Positions 36,464 to 45,027 of a stretch of DNA of 64,000 nucleotides are shown in pieces (the first letter of the stretch is position 1; every line of letters starts with the position of its first letter). This DNA is from Arsenicicoccus sp. oral taxon 190 (GTDB lineage Bacteria > Actinomycetota > Actinomycetes > Actinomycetales > Dermatophilaceae): NCBI RefSeq assembly GCF_001189535.1, contig NZ_CP012070.1, positions 2,418,001 through 2,482,000 of the forward strand, written 5' to 3'. The notes under the pieces were generated by a model. That model ran no database searches. It was not told where the DNA came from and worked only from the letters and a program-made list of their open reading frames with translations. Both the position numbers and the translations under genes were made by a program.

Positions 36464-36996
36464 ACCGCTGGTCACCGTGGGTGGGGCTGCTCGCCCGGCT
36501 CGTCCTCGGCATCACGCTGCTGATCTCCGGCGGTCTCAAGATCGGGGCCCTGGAGGCCTCGGCCGAGGCGGTCCGCGCCTTCAAGATCCTGCCCTTCGAC
36601 CTCGCCAACATGGTCGGCTACGTCCTGCCCGTCGTGGAGCTCGCCCTCGGGGCGCTGCTCGTCCTCGGCCTCTTCACCCGCCTCGCCGGGGCCCTCGGCG
36701 CGCTGCTCATGCTGGTCTTCACCGCCGGCATCATCAGCGTCTGGGTCCGCGGGATCTCCATCGACTGCGGCTGCTTCGGCGGCGGGGGAGCCGTCGACCC
36801 GGCCGACACCAACTACCTCTGGGACGTGGTCCGCGACCTCGCCCTGATGGCCTGCGGCGTGTGGCTCACGCTCCGCCCAGCCACCCCTGTCAGCATGGAC
36901 CGGTGGCTGCACGGCGCCCCTGCGCAGCCGGTCCACCACGACCGCCACGACCGTCACGACCCGAGCCGACCCGACCACCAGGAGCACCGCCGATGA
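36460..36996 (+). CDS. MauE/DoxX-like membrane redox protein
   Basis: A 178-residue protein with four transmembrane segments and, between the third and fourth, DCGCFGGGG (about residues 104-112), the Cys pair typical of MauE-like proteins. MauE helps form disulfides in methylamine dehydrogenase; here it probably serves a thiol-oxidising or electron-transfer role with the DsbA-like protein encoded next. The tail is rich in His, Asp and Arg. ATGA overlaps with trpA before it and dsbA-like after it. Confidence 0.8.
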   Translation: MNRWSPWVGLLARLVLGITLLISGGLKIGALEASAEAVRAFKILPFDLANMVGYVLPVVELALGALLVLGLFTRLAGALGALLMLVFTAGIISVWVRGISIDCGCFGGGGAVDPADTNYLWDVVRDLALMACGVWLTLRPATPVSMDRWLHGAPAQPVHHDRHDRHDPSRPDHQEHRR

Positions 36997-37784
36997 GCAC
37001 CAGCTACGAGGAACGCCGCGCCAAGGCCCAGGCCGCCGCGCCCCGCAACAACAAGGGCAAGGTCGTCGTCGCCGCGGTCGTCGTCGCGCTGCTCGTCCTC
37101 GCGGGCGTGCTCTACGCCGTGCTGTCCCAGCAGAGCCACAAGAGCTCGGTGGCCGACCAGATCGCCAACGCCACCAACCCGCCCAACGCGACCAGCGACG
37201 GCGGTGGCATCGTCGCCAACCCCGGCAAGGCCAAGCCCGGCGCCCCCACCCTCGTGATCTACGAGGACTTCCAGTGCCCGATCTGCAAGCACGTCGAGGA
37301 CGCCGTCGGCCCCACCCTGACCAAGCTCGCCGACGAGGGCAAGGTGCGCCTGGAGTACCACCTGCGCAGCTTCCTGGACGCCAACATCCAGAACGCCCTC
37401 GGCGGCAAGGTGCCCAACCCCGACTCCTCGCTCCGGGCGGCCGCTGCTGCCGGCTGCGCCGACGCGGCCGGAGCCTTCAAGGCCTACCACGACGTCGTCT
37501 ACAAGCACCAGCCCGAGGAGGGCAAGGGCTACACCGACCAGCAGCTGTCCGACACCTTCGCCAAGGAGGCCGGCCTGTCCGGTGACCGGCTCCAGGGCTT
37601 CGGGACCTGCGTGCAGGACCAGAAGATGAAGGGCTACGCCACCAAGATGGAGCAGGTCGGCCAGCAGAAGGGCAACACCGGGACGCCGCAGTACCTCCTC
37701 AACGGCAAGGAGATCGCCTTCCAGACCTTCGCCCAGGACCCGACCGTCCTGGAGAAGGCCGTCGCGGACGCCACCGGCAAGTGA
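36993..37784 (+). CDS. DsbA-like thioredoxin-domain protein, membrane-anchored
   Basis: A 263-residue protein with a short cytoplasmic N-terminus, one transmembrane anchor (about residues 26-47) and an extracytoplasmic DsbA-type thioredoxin domain. The active site CPIC is at residues 95-98 and the cis-Pro loop at GTPQYLLNG. Expected to oxidise or shuffle disulfides outside the membrane. Coupled by overlaps to the MauE-like gene before it and lgt after it. Confidence 0.85.
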   Translation: MSTSYEERRAKAQAAAPRNNKGKVVVAAVVVALLVLAGVLYAVLSQQSHKSSVADQIANATNPPNATSDGGGIVANPGKAKPGAPTLVIYEDFQCPICKHVEDAVGPTLTKLADEGKVRLEYHLRSFLDANIQNALGGKVPNPDSSLRAAAAAGCADAAGAFKAYHDVVYKHQPEEGKGYTDQQLSDTFAKEAGLSGDRLQGFGTCVQDQKMKGYATKMEQVGQQKGNTGTPQYLLNGKEIAFQTFAQDPTVLEKAVADATGK

Positions 37785-38638
37785 TCGCTCTCGCCCCGGC
37801 CGAGATCCCGAGCCCCACGCAGGGGGTCTGGCACCTCGGGCCGCTCCCGCTGCGGGCCTACGCCCTGTGCATCCTCGCGGGGATCCTCGTCGCGGTCTGG
37901 CTGACGCAGCGTCGCCTGGCCGCCCGGGGCGGGCGCCCGGAGAGCGTCGTCGACGTCGCCATGTGGGCGGTGCCCTTCGGGATCGTCGGGGGTCGGCTCT
38001 ACCACGTGATCTCCTCCCCGCAGGCCTACTTCGGCGACGGCGGGCGTCCCATGGACGCCTTCAAGATCTGGGAGGGCGGCCTCGGCATCTGGGGCGCCGT
38101 CGCCCTGGGCGCCCTCGGGGCGTGGATCGGCTGCCGCCGCGCCGGCGTGCCCTACCTCGACTTCGCCGACGCGCTGGCGCCGGGCCTGGTCCTCGCGCAG
38201 GCCCTCGGCCGGTGGGGCAACTGGTTCAACAACGAGCTGTATGGCGGACCGACCGACCTGCCCTGGGCGCTGCGGATCTACCAGTGGGACCCGTCGGCGG
38301 GGGCCGCGGTGCGGGACGGCGCCGGGGCGCCGGTCGTCCGCGGGCTGTTCCACCCCACCTTCCTCTACGAGTCGCTGTGGTGCGTCGGCGTCGCGGTCCT
38401 GCTGATGTGGGTCGACCGCCGGTTCAGGCTGCGCCGGGGCCAGGTGTTCGCGCTCTACGTCATGGGCTACACGCTCGGCCGGCTGTGGATCGAGATGATG
38501 CGGATCGACACCGCCAACCACGTCCTCGGGCTGCGGCTCAACGTCTGGACCAGCATCCTCGTCTTCGCGTTCGGTCTGGCATGGTTCGTCCTGGCTCGGC
38601 GGACCCCTCCCACCATCTCGACGGACGACCGGACGTAA
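37781..38638 (+). CDS. lgt: Prolipoprotein diacylglyceryl transferase
   Basis: A 285-residue seven-helix membrane enzyme that attaches diacylglycerol to the lipobox Cys of prolipoproteins. The Lgt signature GRWGNWFNNELYG is at about residue 143-155, with PTFLYES and GRLWIEMMRID further on. GTG overlaps the DsbA-like stop (GTGA). The lipoprotein encoded at 63076-63840 is a candidate substrate. Confidence 0.96.
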   Translation: MIALAPAEIPSPTQGVWHLGPLPLRAYALCILAGILVAVWLTQRRLAARGGRPESVVDVAMWAVPFGIVGGRLYHVISSPQAYFGDGGRPMDAFKIWEGGLGIWGAVALGALGAWIGCRRAGVPYLDFADALAPGLVLAQALGRWGNWFNNELYGGPTDLPWALRIYQWDPSAGAAVRDGAGAPVVRGLFHPTFLYESLWCVGVAVLLMWVDRRFRLRRGQVFALYVMGYTLGRLWIEMMRIDTANHVLGLRLNVWTSILVFAFGLAWFVLARRTPPTISTDDRT

Positions 38639-38739
38639 TCTCATACTTCGGACCGAATAACTTCCCGTCGCGGGTGGGGCGGCACTCTTGCCCCGTGTCG
38701 TTGCGTGGCCATCGCCGTCCCCGCAGCGATGCTCCATGA

Positions 38740-38762
38740 CCGGACGGCATCCCGCCGTCCGG
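38740..38762 (+). terminator. Hairpin between lgt and gltB
   Basis: A 9-bp perfect stem (38740-38748 with 38754-38762) and 5-base loop lies 26 bases before gltB. It may end the trp-lgt transcript or sit in the gltB leader. The rest of this 149-base gap has a second small hairpin near 38676-38696 and no gene. Confidence 0.4.
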
Positions 38763-38787
38763 CCGAGTACGAGGACGGTGACACGAG

Positions 38788-41700
38788 ATGTCGGAGATGC
38801 CTGAGCGCCCCGGGGTCCCTGCGGTTCCCGCGGTTCCTGCGATTCCCGCGATTCCCGCGATTCCCCAGACGTTCGCCCGGTTCGGCGCCCAGCCGGCCGA
38901 CCAGGGCCTCTACCGCTCGGACCAGGAGCACGACGCCTGCGGTGTCGCCATGGTCGCCACGCTGCGCGGCAGCGCCGGGCACGACATCCTGGACCAGGCC
39001 CTGCTGGCCCTGACCAACCTCGAGCACCGCGGCGCCACCGGCGCCGACCCGCTGGTCGGTGACGGCGCGGGGATCCTCACCCAGGTCCCGGACGACTTCC
39101 TGCGCGCGGTGACCGACTTCCCGCTGCCCCCGCGGGGCGGCTATGCGGTCGGGACGGCATACCTGCCGATGGGCGAGGAGGAGCGCGCCGCGGCCGTCGC
39201 CACGGTCGAGCGCATCGCCGCGGAGGAGAACCTCAAGGTCGTCGGGTGGCGCGAGGTGCCGGTCGAGCCGGGGTGCGTGGGGCAGACGGCCCGCGACTGC
39301 ATGCCGCACTTCGCGCAGCTCTTCGTCGCCGACATCACCGGTCGACGCGCCGGTCTCGAGCTGGACCGCCTGGCCTTCTGCCTGCGCAAGCGCGCCGAGC
39401 ACGAGGCGCACGTCTACTTCCCGTCGCTGTCGGCGCGCACCCTCGTCTACAAGGGCATGCTGACCACCGCGCAGCTGGAGCAGTTCTACCCCGACCTGTC
39501 CGACGAGCGCTTCGCCACCGAGCTGGCGCTGGTGCACTCGCGGTTCTCCACCAACACGTTCCCGTCGTGGCCCAAGTCGCACCCCTACCGCTACATCGCC
39601 CACAACGGCGAGATCAACACCGTCAAGGGCAACCGCAACTGGATGCGCACCCGCGAGTCCATGCTGCGCAGCGACCTCATCCCGGGGGACCTCGGCCGGC
39701 TCTTCCCGATCTGCACCGAGGACGGCTCCGACTCCGCGTCCTTCGACGAGGTGCTCGAGCTGCTGCACCTCGCGGGCAGGTCGCTGCCGCACGCCGTGCT
39801 CATGATGATCCCCGAGGCGTGGGAGAACCACGCCGAGATGGACCCGGCGCGCAAGGCCTTCTACGAGTTCCACTCGATGTTCATGGAGCCGTGGGACGGC
39901 CCCGCGTGCGTCACCTTCACCGACGGTTCGCTGGTCGGCGCCGTGCTGGACCGCAACGGTCTGCGCCCGGGGCGCTACTGGGTCACCGACGACGGGCTGG
40001 TCGTGCTGGCGTCGGAGTCCGGGGTGCTGCCGCTGGCGGAGGAGCACGTCGTGCGCCGCGGCCGGCTGCAGCCGGGCCGGATGTTCCTCGTCGACACCGA
40101 GGCCGGTCGCATCGTCGAGGACGAGGAGATCAAGGCCGAGCTGGCCGCCGCGCAGCCCTACCAGGAGTGGCTCGACGCGGGCGTCATCAAGCTCGCCGAC
40201 CTGCCCGAGCGCGAGCACATCGTGCACACCGCGGCGTCGGTCACCCGCCGCCAGCAGACCTTCGGCTACACCCTCGAGGAGCTGCGGATCCTGCTCACCC
40301 CCATGGCGGTCAGCGGGGCGGAGGCGCTCGGGTCGATGGGCACCGACACCCCCATCGCGGTGCTGTCGAGCCGGCCGCGGATGCTCTTCGACTACTTCAC
40401 CCAGCTCTTCGCACAGGTCACCAACCCGCCGCTGGACGCGATCCGCGAGGAGCTCGTCACCTCCCTCAGCACCGCCGTCGGCCCCGAGGGCAACGCGCTG
40501 GTCCCGAGCCCCAGCCAGGCGCGCCAGGTCGAGCTGTCCTTCCCGGTGATCGACAACGACGAGCTGGCCAAGATCATGCAGATCAACGCCGACGGCGACC
40601 TGCCGGGCTACGCCACCCACGTGGTGCGCGGCACCTACCGGGTCGACGAGGGCGGCGAGGGTCTGCGCCGCCGGCTCGAGGAGATCTTCGAGGAGGTCTC
40701 GACCGCGATCCGTGGTGGGGCGAGGTTCGTGGTGCTGTCCGACCGTGACTCCGACCGCGAGCTGGCCCCCATCCCGTCGCTGCTGCTCACCTCCGCGGTG
40801 CACCACCACCTGATCCGGCAGAAGCAGCGCACCGAGGTCGGCCTGGTCGTCGAGGCCGGGGACGTGCGCGAGGTCCACCACGTGGCCCTGCTCATCGGTT
40901 ACGGCGCCGCCGCGATCAACCCCTACCTCGCGATGGAGTCCGTGGAGGTCCTGGTGCGCCAGGGCATCATCGCGGGCGTCACCCCCGAGCAGGCCGTCAA
41001 GAACCTCATCAAGGCGCTCGGCAAGGGCGTGCTCAAGGTGATGTCCAAGATGGGCATCTCCACCGTGGCGTCCTACCGCGGGGCGCAGGTCTTCGAGGCG
41101 ATCGGCCTGTCCCAGGAGCTGGTGGACACCTACTTCACCGGCACGGTGAGCCAGCTCGGCGGCATCGGCCTAGACGTGCTCGCCCAGGAGGTCGCCGCCC
41201 GGCACACCACCGCCTACCCCGTCGACGGCGTGCGCCAGCCGCACCGCACCCTGCCCGTCGGTGGGGAGTACCAGTGGCGCCGCGAGGGCGAGCCGCACCT
41301 CTTCGACCCCGAGACGGTCTTCCGGCTGCAGCACTCCACCCGCCAGCGCCGCTACGACATCTTCAAGCAGTACACCCAGCGCGTGGACGACCAGGCCCAG
41401 CGGCTGATGACGCTGCGCGGGCTCTTCGAGCTGGCCTCGGACCGCCCGTCGATCCCCGTCGAGGAGGTCGAGCCGGTCAGCGAGATCGTCAGGCGCTTCA
41501 GCACCGGGGCGATGAGCTACGGCTCCATCTCCAAGGAGGCGCACGAGACCCTCGCCATCGCCATGAACCACCTGGGGGCCCGCTCCAACACCGGTGAGGG
41601 CGGCGAGGACGTCGACCGGCTCATGGACCCCGAGCGGCGCAGCTCGATCAAGCAGGTCGCGTCGGGCCGCTTCGGCGTCACCAGCCTCTACCTGACCGAG

Positions 41701-43404
41701 TCCGACGACATCCAGATCAAGATGGCGCAGGGCGCCAAGCCCGGCGAGGGTGGCCAGCTGCCGGGCCACAAGGTCTACCCGTGGGTGGCCAAGACTCGGC
41801 ACTCGACCCCGGGCGTCGGCCTGATCTCCCCGCCGCCGCACCACGACATCTACTCGATCGAGGACCTGGCGCAGCTGATCCACGACCTCAAGAACGCCAA
41901 CCCGCGGGCCCGGATCCACGTCAAGCTGGTCTCCGAGATCGGGGTCGGCACGGTCGCGGCCGGCGTCTCCAAGGCGCACGCCGACGTGGTCCTCGTCTCG
42001 GGCCACGACGGCGGCACGGGCGCCTCGCCGCTCACCAGCCTCAAGCACGCCGGCGCCCCCTGGGAGCTCGGGCTCGCCGAGACCCAGCAGACGCTGGTCC
42101 TCAACGGCCTGCGGGACCGCATCGTCGTGCAGACCGACGGCCAGCTCAAGACCGGCCGGGACGTCGTCGTGGCGGCGCTGCTCGGGGCGGAGGAGTTCGG
42201 CTTCGCCACCGCGCCGCTGGTCGTCTCCGGCTGCATCATGATGCGGGTCTGCCACCTGGACACCTGCCCGGTGGGCGTCGCGACCCAGAACCCCGAGCTG
42301 CGGGCCCGGTTCAACGGCAAGCCGGAGTTCGTCGAGACCTTCTTCGAGTACATCGCGCAGGAGGTCCGCGAGCTGCTCGCCGAGCTGGGCTTCCGCACCC
42401 TGGAGGAGGCCATCGGCCAATCCTCGGTGATCAACACCCGCAAGGCGGTGGCGCACTGGAAGGCCAGCGGCCTGGACCTGTCGCCGATCCTCGCCGAGGC
42501 GGTGCCCGAGGACGGCAGCGCCCGCCACTGCACGTCCGCGCAGGACCACGGGCTGCAGCACGCGCTGGACAACGAGCTCGTCGCCCAGGCGCGGCCGGCG
42601 CTCGAGGACGGCGAGAAGGTCGTCATCGAGACGACGGTCCGCAACGTCAACCGCACGGTCGGCACGATGCTCGGCAACGCCGTGACCAGCGCCCACCCGC
42701 ACGGCCTGCCCGACGGGACCATCACGGTGCGGCTGCACGGCTCGGCGGGGCAGTCGTTCGGCGCCTTCCTGCCGGCCGGGGTGACGCTCCAGCTGTATGG
42801 CGACGCCAACGACTACGTGGCCAAGGGCCTCTCGGGCGGCCGCGTCGTGGTCCGCCCGGGGGAGCACTCGGCGCTCGTGGCCGAGGACAACGTCGTGGCG
42901 GGCAACGTGATCGGCTACGGCGGCACCACCGGCGAGGTGTTCCTGCGGGGCACCGCCGGCGAGCGGTTCTGCGTCCGTAACTCCGGCATCACCGCCGTGG
43001 TGGAGGGCGTCGGGGACCACGGCTGCGAGTACATGACCGGCGGCACGGCGATGATCCTCGGGGAGGTGGGGCGCAACTTCGCGGCCGGCATGTCGGGCGG
43101 CATCGCCTACCTGCTGGACGCCCGCACCGACCGCATCAACACCGAGCTCGTCGACGTCCTGCCGCTGCGGGACGTGGACCGGCCCGTCGTGGAGGGGCTG
43201 CTGCGCGACCACGTGCGGTGGACCGGCTCGGCGGTCGCCCAGGGTCTCCTGGACGACCTCGACGCCGCCTGGGCCCGACTGACCCTGGTCCTGCCGCGGG
43301 CCTACCAGCGGGTGCTGGACGTCCGCGCGCAGGCCGAGACCGAAGGACTGGACCTCGACGGCACCGAGGTCTGGGAGCGCATCATGGAGGCTTCTCGTGG
43401 CTGA
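38788..43404 (+). CDS. gltB: Glutamate synthase (NADPH), large subunit
   Basis: A 1538-residue enzyme making two glutamates from glutamine and 2-oxoglutarate. After a propeptide of about 50 residues comes the glutaminase nucleophile Cys51 (HDACGVAM), which is exposed by processing; then the central domain, the FMN synthase domain (from about 860), 3Fe-4S ligands Cys1149, 1155 and 1160 (CIMMRVCHLDTCPVG) and the C-terminal beta-helix. The propeptide contains PAVPAVPAIPAIPAIP encoded by a 9-base repeat. Overlaps gltD by eight bases. Confidence 0.97.
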   Translation: MSEMPERPGVPAVPAVPAIPAIPAIPQTFARFGAQPADQGLYRSDQEHDACGVAMVATLRGSAGHDILDQALLALTNLEHRGATGADPLVGDGAGILTQVPDDFLRAVTDFPLPPRGGYAVGTAYLPMGEEERAAAVATVERIAAEENLKVVGWREVPVEPGCVGQTARDCMPHFAQLFVADITGRRAGLELDRLAFCLRKRAEHEAHVYFPSLSARTLVYKGMLTTAQLEQFYPDLSDERFATELALVHSRFSTNTFPSWPKSHPYRYIAHNGEINTVKGNRNWMRTRESMLRSDLIPGDLGRLFPICTEDGSDSASFDEVLELLHLAGRSLPHAVLMMIPEAWENHAEMDPARKAFYEFHSMFMEPWDGPACVTFTDGSLVGAVLDRNGLRPGRYWVTDDGLVVLASESGVLPLAEEHVVRRGRLQPGRMFLVDTEAGRIVEDEEIKAELAAAQPYQEWLDAGVIKLADLPEREHIVHTAASVTRRQQTFGYTLEELRILLTPMAVSGAEALGSMGTDTPIAVLSSRPRMLFDYFTQLFAQVTNPPLDAIREELVTSLSTAVGPEGNALVPSPSQARQVELSFPVIDNDELAKIMQINADGDLPGYATHVVRGTYRVDEGGEGLRRRLEEIFEEVSTAIRGGARFVVLSDRDSDRELAPIPSLLLTSAVHHHLIRQKQRTEVGLVVEAGDVREVHHVALLIGYGAAAINPYLAMESVEVLVRQGIIAGVTPEQAVKNLIKALGKGVLKVMSKMGISTVASYRGAQVFEAIGLSQELVDTYFTGTVSQLGGIGLDVLAQEVAARHTTAYPVDGVRQPHRTLPVGGEYQWRREGEPHLFDPETVFRLQHSTRQRRYDIFKQYTQRVDDQAQRLMTLRGLFELASDRPSIPVEEVEPVSEIVRRFSTGAMSYGSISKEAHETLAIAMNHLGARSNTGEGGEDVDRLMDPERRSSIKQVASGRFGVTSLYLTESDDIQIKMAQGAKPGEGGQLPGHKVYPWVAKTRHSTPGVGLISPPPHHDIYSIEDLAQLIHDLKNANPRARIHVKLVSEIGVGTVAAGVSKAHADVVLVSGHDGGTGASPLTSLKHAGAPWELGLAETQQTLVLNGLRDRIVVQTDGQLKTGRDVVVAALLGAEEFGFATAPLVVSGCIMMRVCHLDTCPVGVATQNPELRARFNGKPEFVETFFEYIAQEVRELLAELGFRTLEEAIGQSSVINTRKAVAHWKASGLDLSPILAEAVPEDGSARHCTSAQDHGLQHALDNELVAQARPALEDGEKVVIETTVRNVNRTVGTMLGNAVTSAHPHGLPDGTITVRLHGSAGQSFGAFLPAGVTLQLYGDANDYVAKGLSGGRVVVRPGEHSALVAEDNVVAGNVIGYGGTTGEVFLRGTAGERFCVRNSGITAVVEGVGDHGCEYMTGGTAMILGEVGRNFAAGMSGGIAYLLDARTDRINTELVDVLPLRDVDRPVVEGLLRDHVRWTGSAVAQGLLDDLDAAWARLTLVLPRAYQRVLDVRAQAETEGLDLDGTEVWERIMEASRG
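38818..38862 (+). repeat. 9-bp tandem repeat, 5 copies, in the gltB propeptide
   Basis: Five in-frame units CC(T/C)GCG(G/A)TT encode Pro-Ala-Val/Ile repeats just upstream of the catalytic Cys of GltB. Confidence 0.9.
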
Positions 43405-44854
43405 CCCTCGTGGATTTCTGAAGCACCGTGAGCGGGAGCTGCCCCAGCGGCGGCCCGTCCCGGTCCGGATCCAGGACTGGAAGGAGGTCTACGAGAACCA
43501 GCCCGTCGACGAGCTGCGCCGCCAGGCGAGCCGGTGCATGGACTGCGGGATCCCCTTCTGCCACAGCGGGTGCCCCCTCGGCAACCTCATCCCCGAGTGG
43601 AACACCCTGGCCTGGCGTGGCGACTGGCGCGACGCCATCGACCGGCTGCACGCCACCAACAACTTCCCGGAGTTCACCGGGCGGCTGTGCCCGGCGCCCT
43701 GCGAGACGGCCTGCGTCCTCGGCATCAACCAGGACCCGGTGACCATCAAGCAGATCGAGGTGACCACGGTGGAGCGCGCCTTCGAGGCGCAGCGGGTCGA
43801 CCCGGTGCAGCCCGAGCGCCTCTCCGGCAAGCGGGTCGCGGTCGTCGGCTCCGGGCCCGCGGGCCTGGCGGCGGCCCAGCAGCTGACCCGCGCCGGTCAC
43901 ACGGTGGCGGTCTACGAGCGCGCCGACAAGGCCGGCGGCCTGCTGCGGTACGGCATCCCGGAGTTCAAGATGGAGAAGGCCGTGCTGGACCGGCGGCTCA
44001 ACCAGATGACGCAGGAGGGGACCGTCTTCCGCACCGGCGTCCGCGTGGGGGAGGACCTCACGGGCCAGCAGCTGCGGGAGCGCTACGACGCGGTCGTCCT
44101 CGCCATCGGGTCCACGGTGCCGCGCGACCTGCCGGCGCCGGGTCGTGAGCTCGGCGGGATCCTGCAGGCGATGGACTTCCTGCCGCCCGCCAACCGCGCG
44201 GCGCTCGGCGAGTCCGTGCCGGGCCAGGTGACCGCCAAGGGCAAGGACGTGGTCGTCATCGGTGGCGGCGACACCGGCGCGGACTGCATCGGGACGTCGA
44301 TCCGCCAGGGCGCCCGCTCCGTCACGAGCCTGGAGATCATGGCCCGACCGGGCGAGCACCGCCCGGCGCACCAGCCCTGGCCGACCTACCCGATGCTCTT
44401 CCGCGTCGCGAGCGCGCACGAGGAGGGTGGCGACCGGGTCTACGCGGTCAACACCAAGGAGTTCCTCGGCGACGACGACGGCAACGTCTCGGGGCTGCGG
44501 CTCACCGAGGTGGAGCTGCGCGACGGCCGGTTCGAGGAGGTCGAGGGCAGCGAGCGGGTCATCCCGGCCCAGCTCGTGCTGCTCGCCATGGGATTCCTCG
44601 GGCCGCAGCGCGAAGGGCTCCTCGACCAGCTCGGGGTGGCGCTGGACGAGCGGTCCAACGTCCGCCGCGACGAGAGCTTCATGACCTCCGTCCCCGGTGT
44701 CTTCGTCGCCGGTGACGCCGGTCGTGGGCAGTCGCTCATCGTGTGGGCGATCGCCGAGGGCCGCAGCGCCGCCCAGGGCGTCGACGCCTACCTGACCGGG
44801 CAGTCGCGGCTGCCCCGGCCGATCGCCCCCACCGACCGGCCCCTCACCGTCTGA
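43397..44854 (+). CDS. gltD: Glutamate synthase, small subunit
   Basis: A 485-residue FAD/NADPH subunit passing electrons to GltB. The N-terminus has the Fe-S ligands (CMDCGIPFCHSGCPLGN, about residues 47-63, and CPAPCETACVLG, about 98-109), then the FAD fold VVGSGPAGLAAAQQL and the NADPH fold VVIGGGDTGADC. GGAGG six bases upstream supports GTG 43397. The start lies within the last codons of gltB, so the subunits are coupled. Confidence 0.97.
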   Translation: MADPRGFLKHRERELPQRRPVPVRIQDWKEVYENQPVDELRRQASRCMDCGIPFCHSGCPLGNLIPEWNTLAWRGDWRDAIDRLHATNNFPEFTGRLCPAPCETACVLGINQDPVTIKQIEVTTVERAFEAQRVDPVQPERLSGKRVAVVGSGPAGLAAAQQLTRAGHTVAVYERADKAGGLLRYGIPEFKMEKAVLDRRLNQMTQEGTVFRTGVRVGEDLTGQQLRERYDAVVLAIGSTVPRDLPAPGRELGGILQAMDFLPPANRAALGESVPGQVTAKGKDVVVIGGGDTGADCIGTSIRQGARSVTSLEIMARPGEHRPAHQPWPTYPMLFRVASAHEEGGDRVYAVNTKEFLGDDDGNVSGLRLTEVELRDGRFEEVEGSERVIPAQLVLLAMGFLGPQREGLLDQLGVALDERSNVRRDESFMTSVPGVFVAGDAGRGQSLIVWAIAEGRSAAQGVDAYLTGQSRLPRPIAPTDRPLTV

Positions 44855-44872
44855 GCCCACCCCTCCAGACCC

Positions 44873-44931
44873 CAGCAGGCCGTATGCCGCAGCCCCGCCG
44901 CGTGGTGGGCGCTGCGGCATACGGCCTGCTG
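44873..44931 (+). terminator. Perfect 21-bp inverted repeat after gltD
   Basis: Arms 44873-44893 and 44911-44931 are perfectly complementary over 21 bases with a 17-base loop, 18 bases after the gltD stop. Each arm contains the CGTATG/CATACG hexamer. It lacks a T tract but should form a very stable RNA hairpin ending the gltBD transcript; being a long perfect palindrome, it could also be a protein-binding or mobile-repeat element. Confidence 0.7.
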
Positions 44932-45014
44932 CGGCTCGTGCCGGTGCCCGCCGGTGCGCCCTGACCACCCGAGGTCGCGGGCCCGCCTGGCAGGGTGACG
45001 CACGCCACTGCCAC

Positions 45015-45020
45015 TAGGAT
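45015..45020 (+). promoter_or_regulatory. -10 box of a leaderless pyk promoter
   Basis: TAGGAT, then 7 bases, then ATG 45028. Confidence 0.6.
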
Positions 45021-45027
45021 GGGAGCC

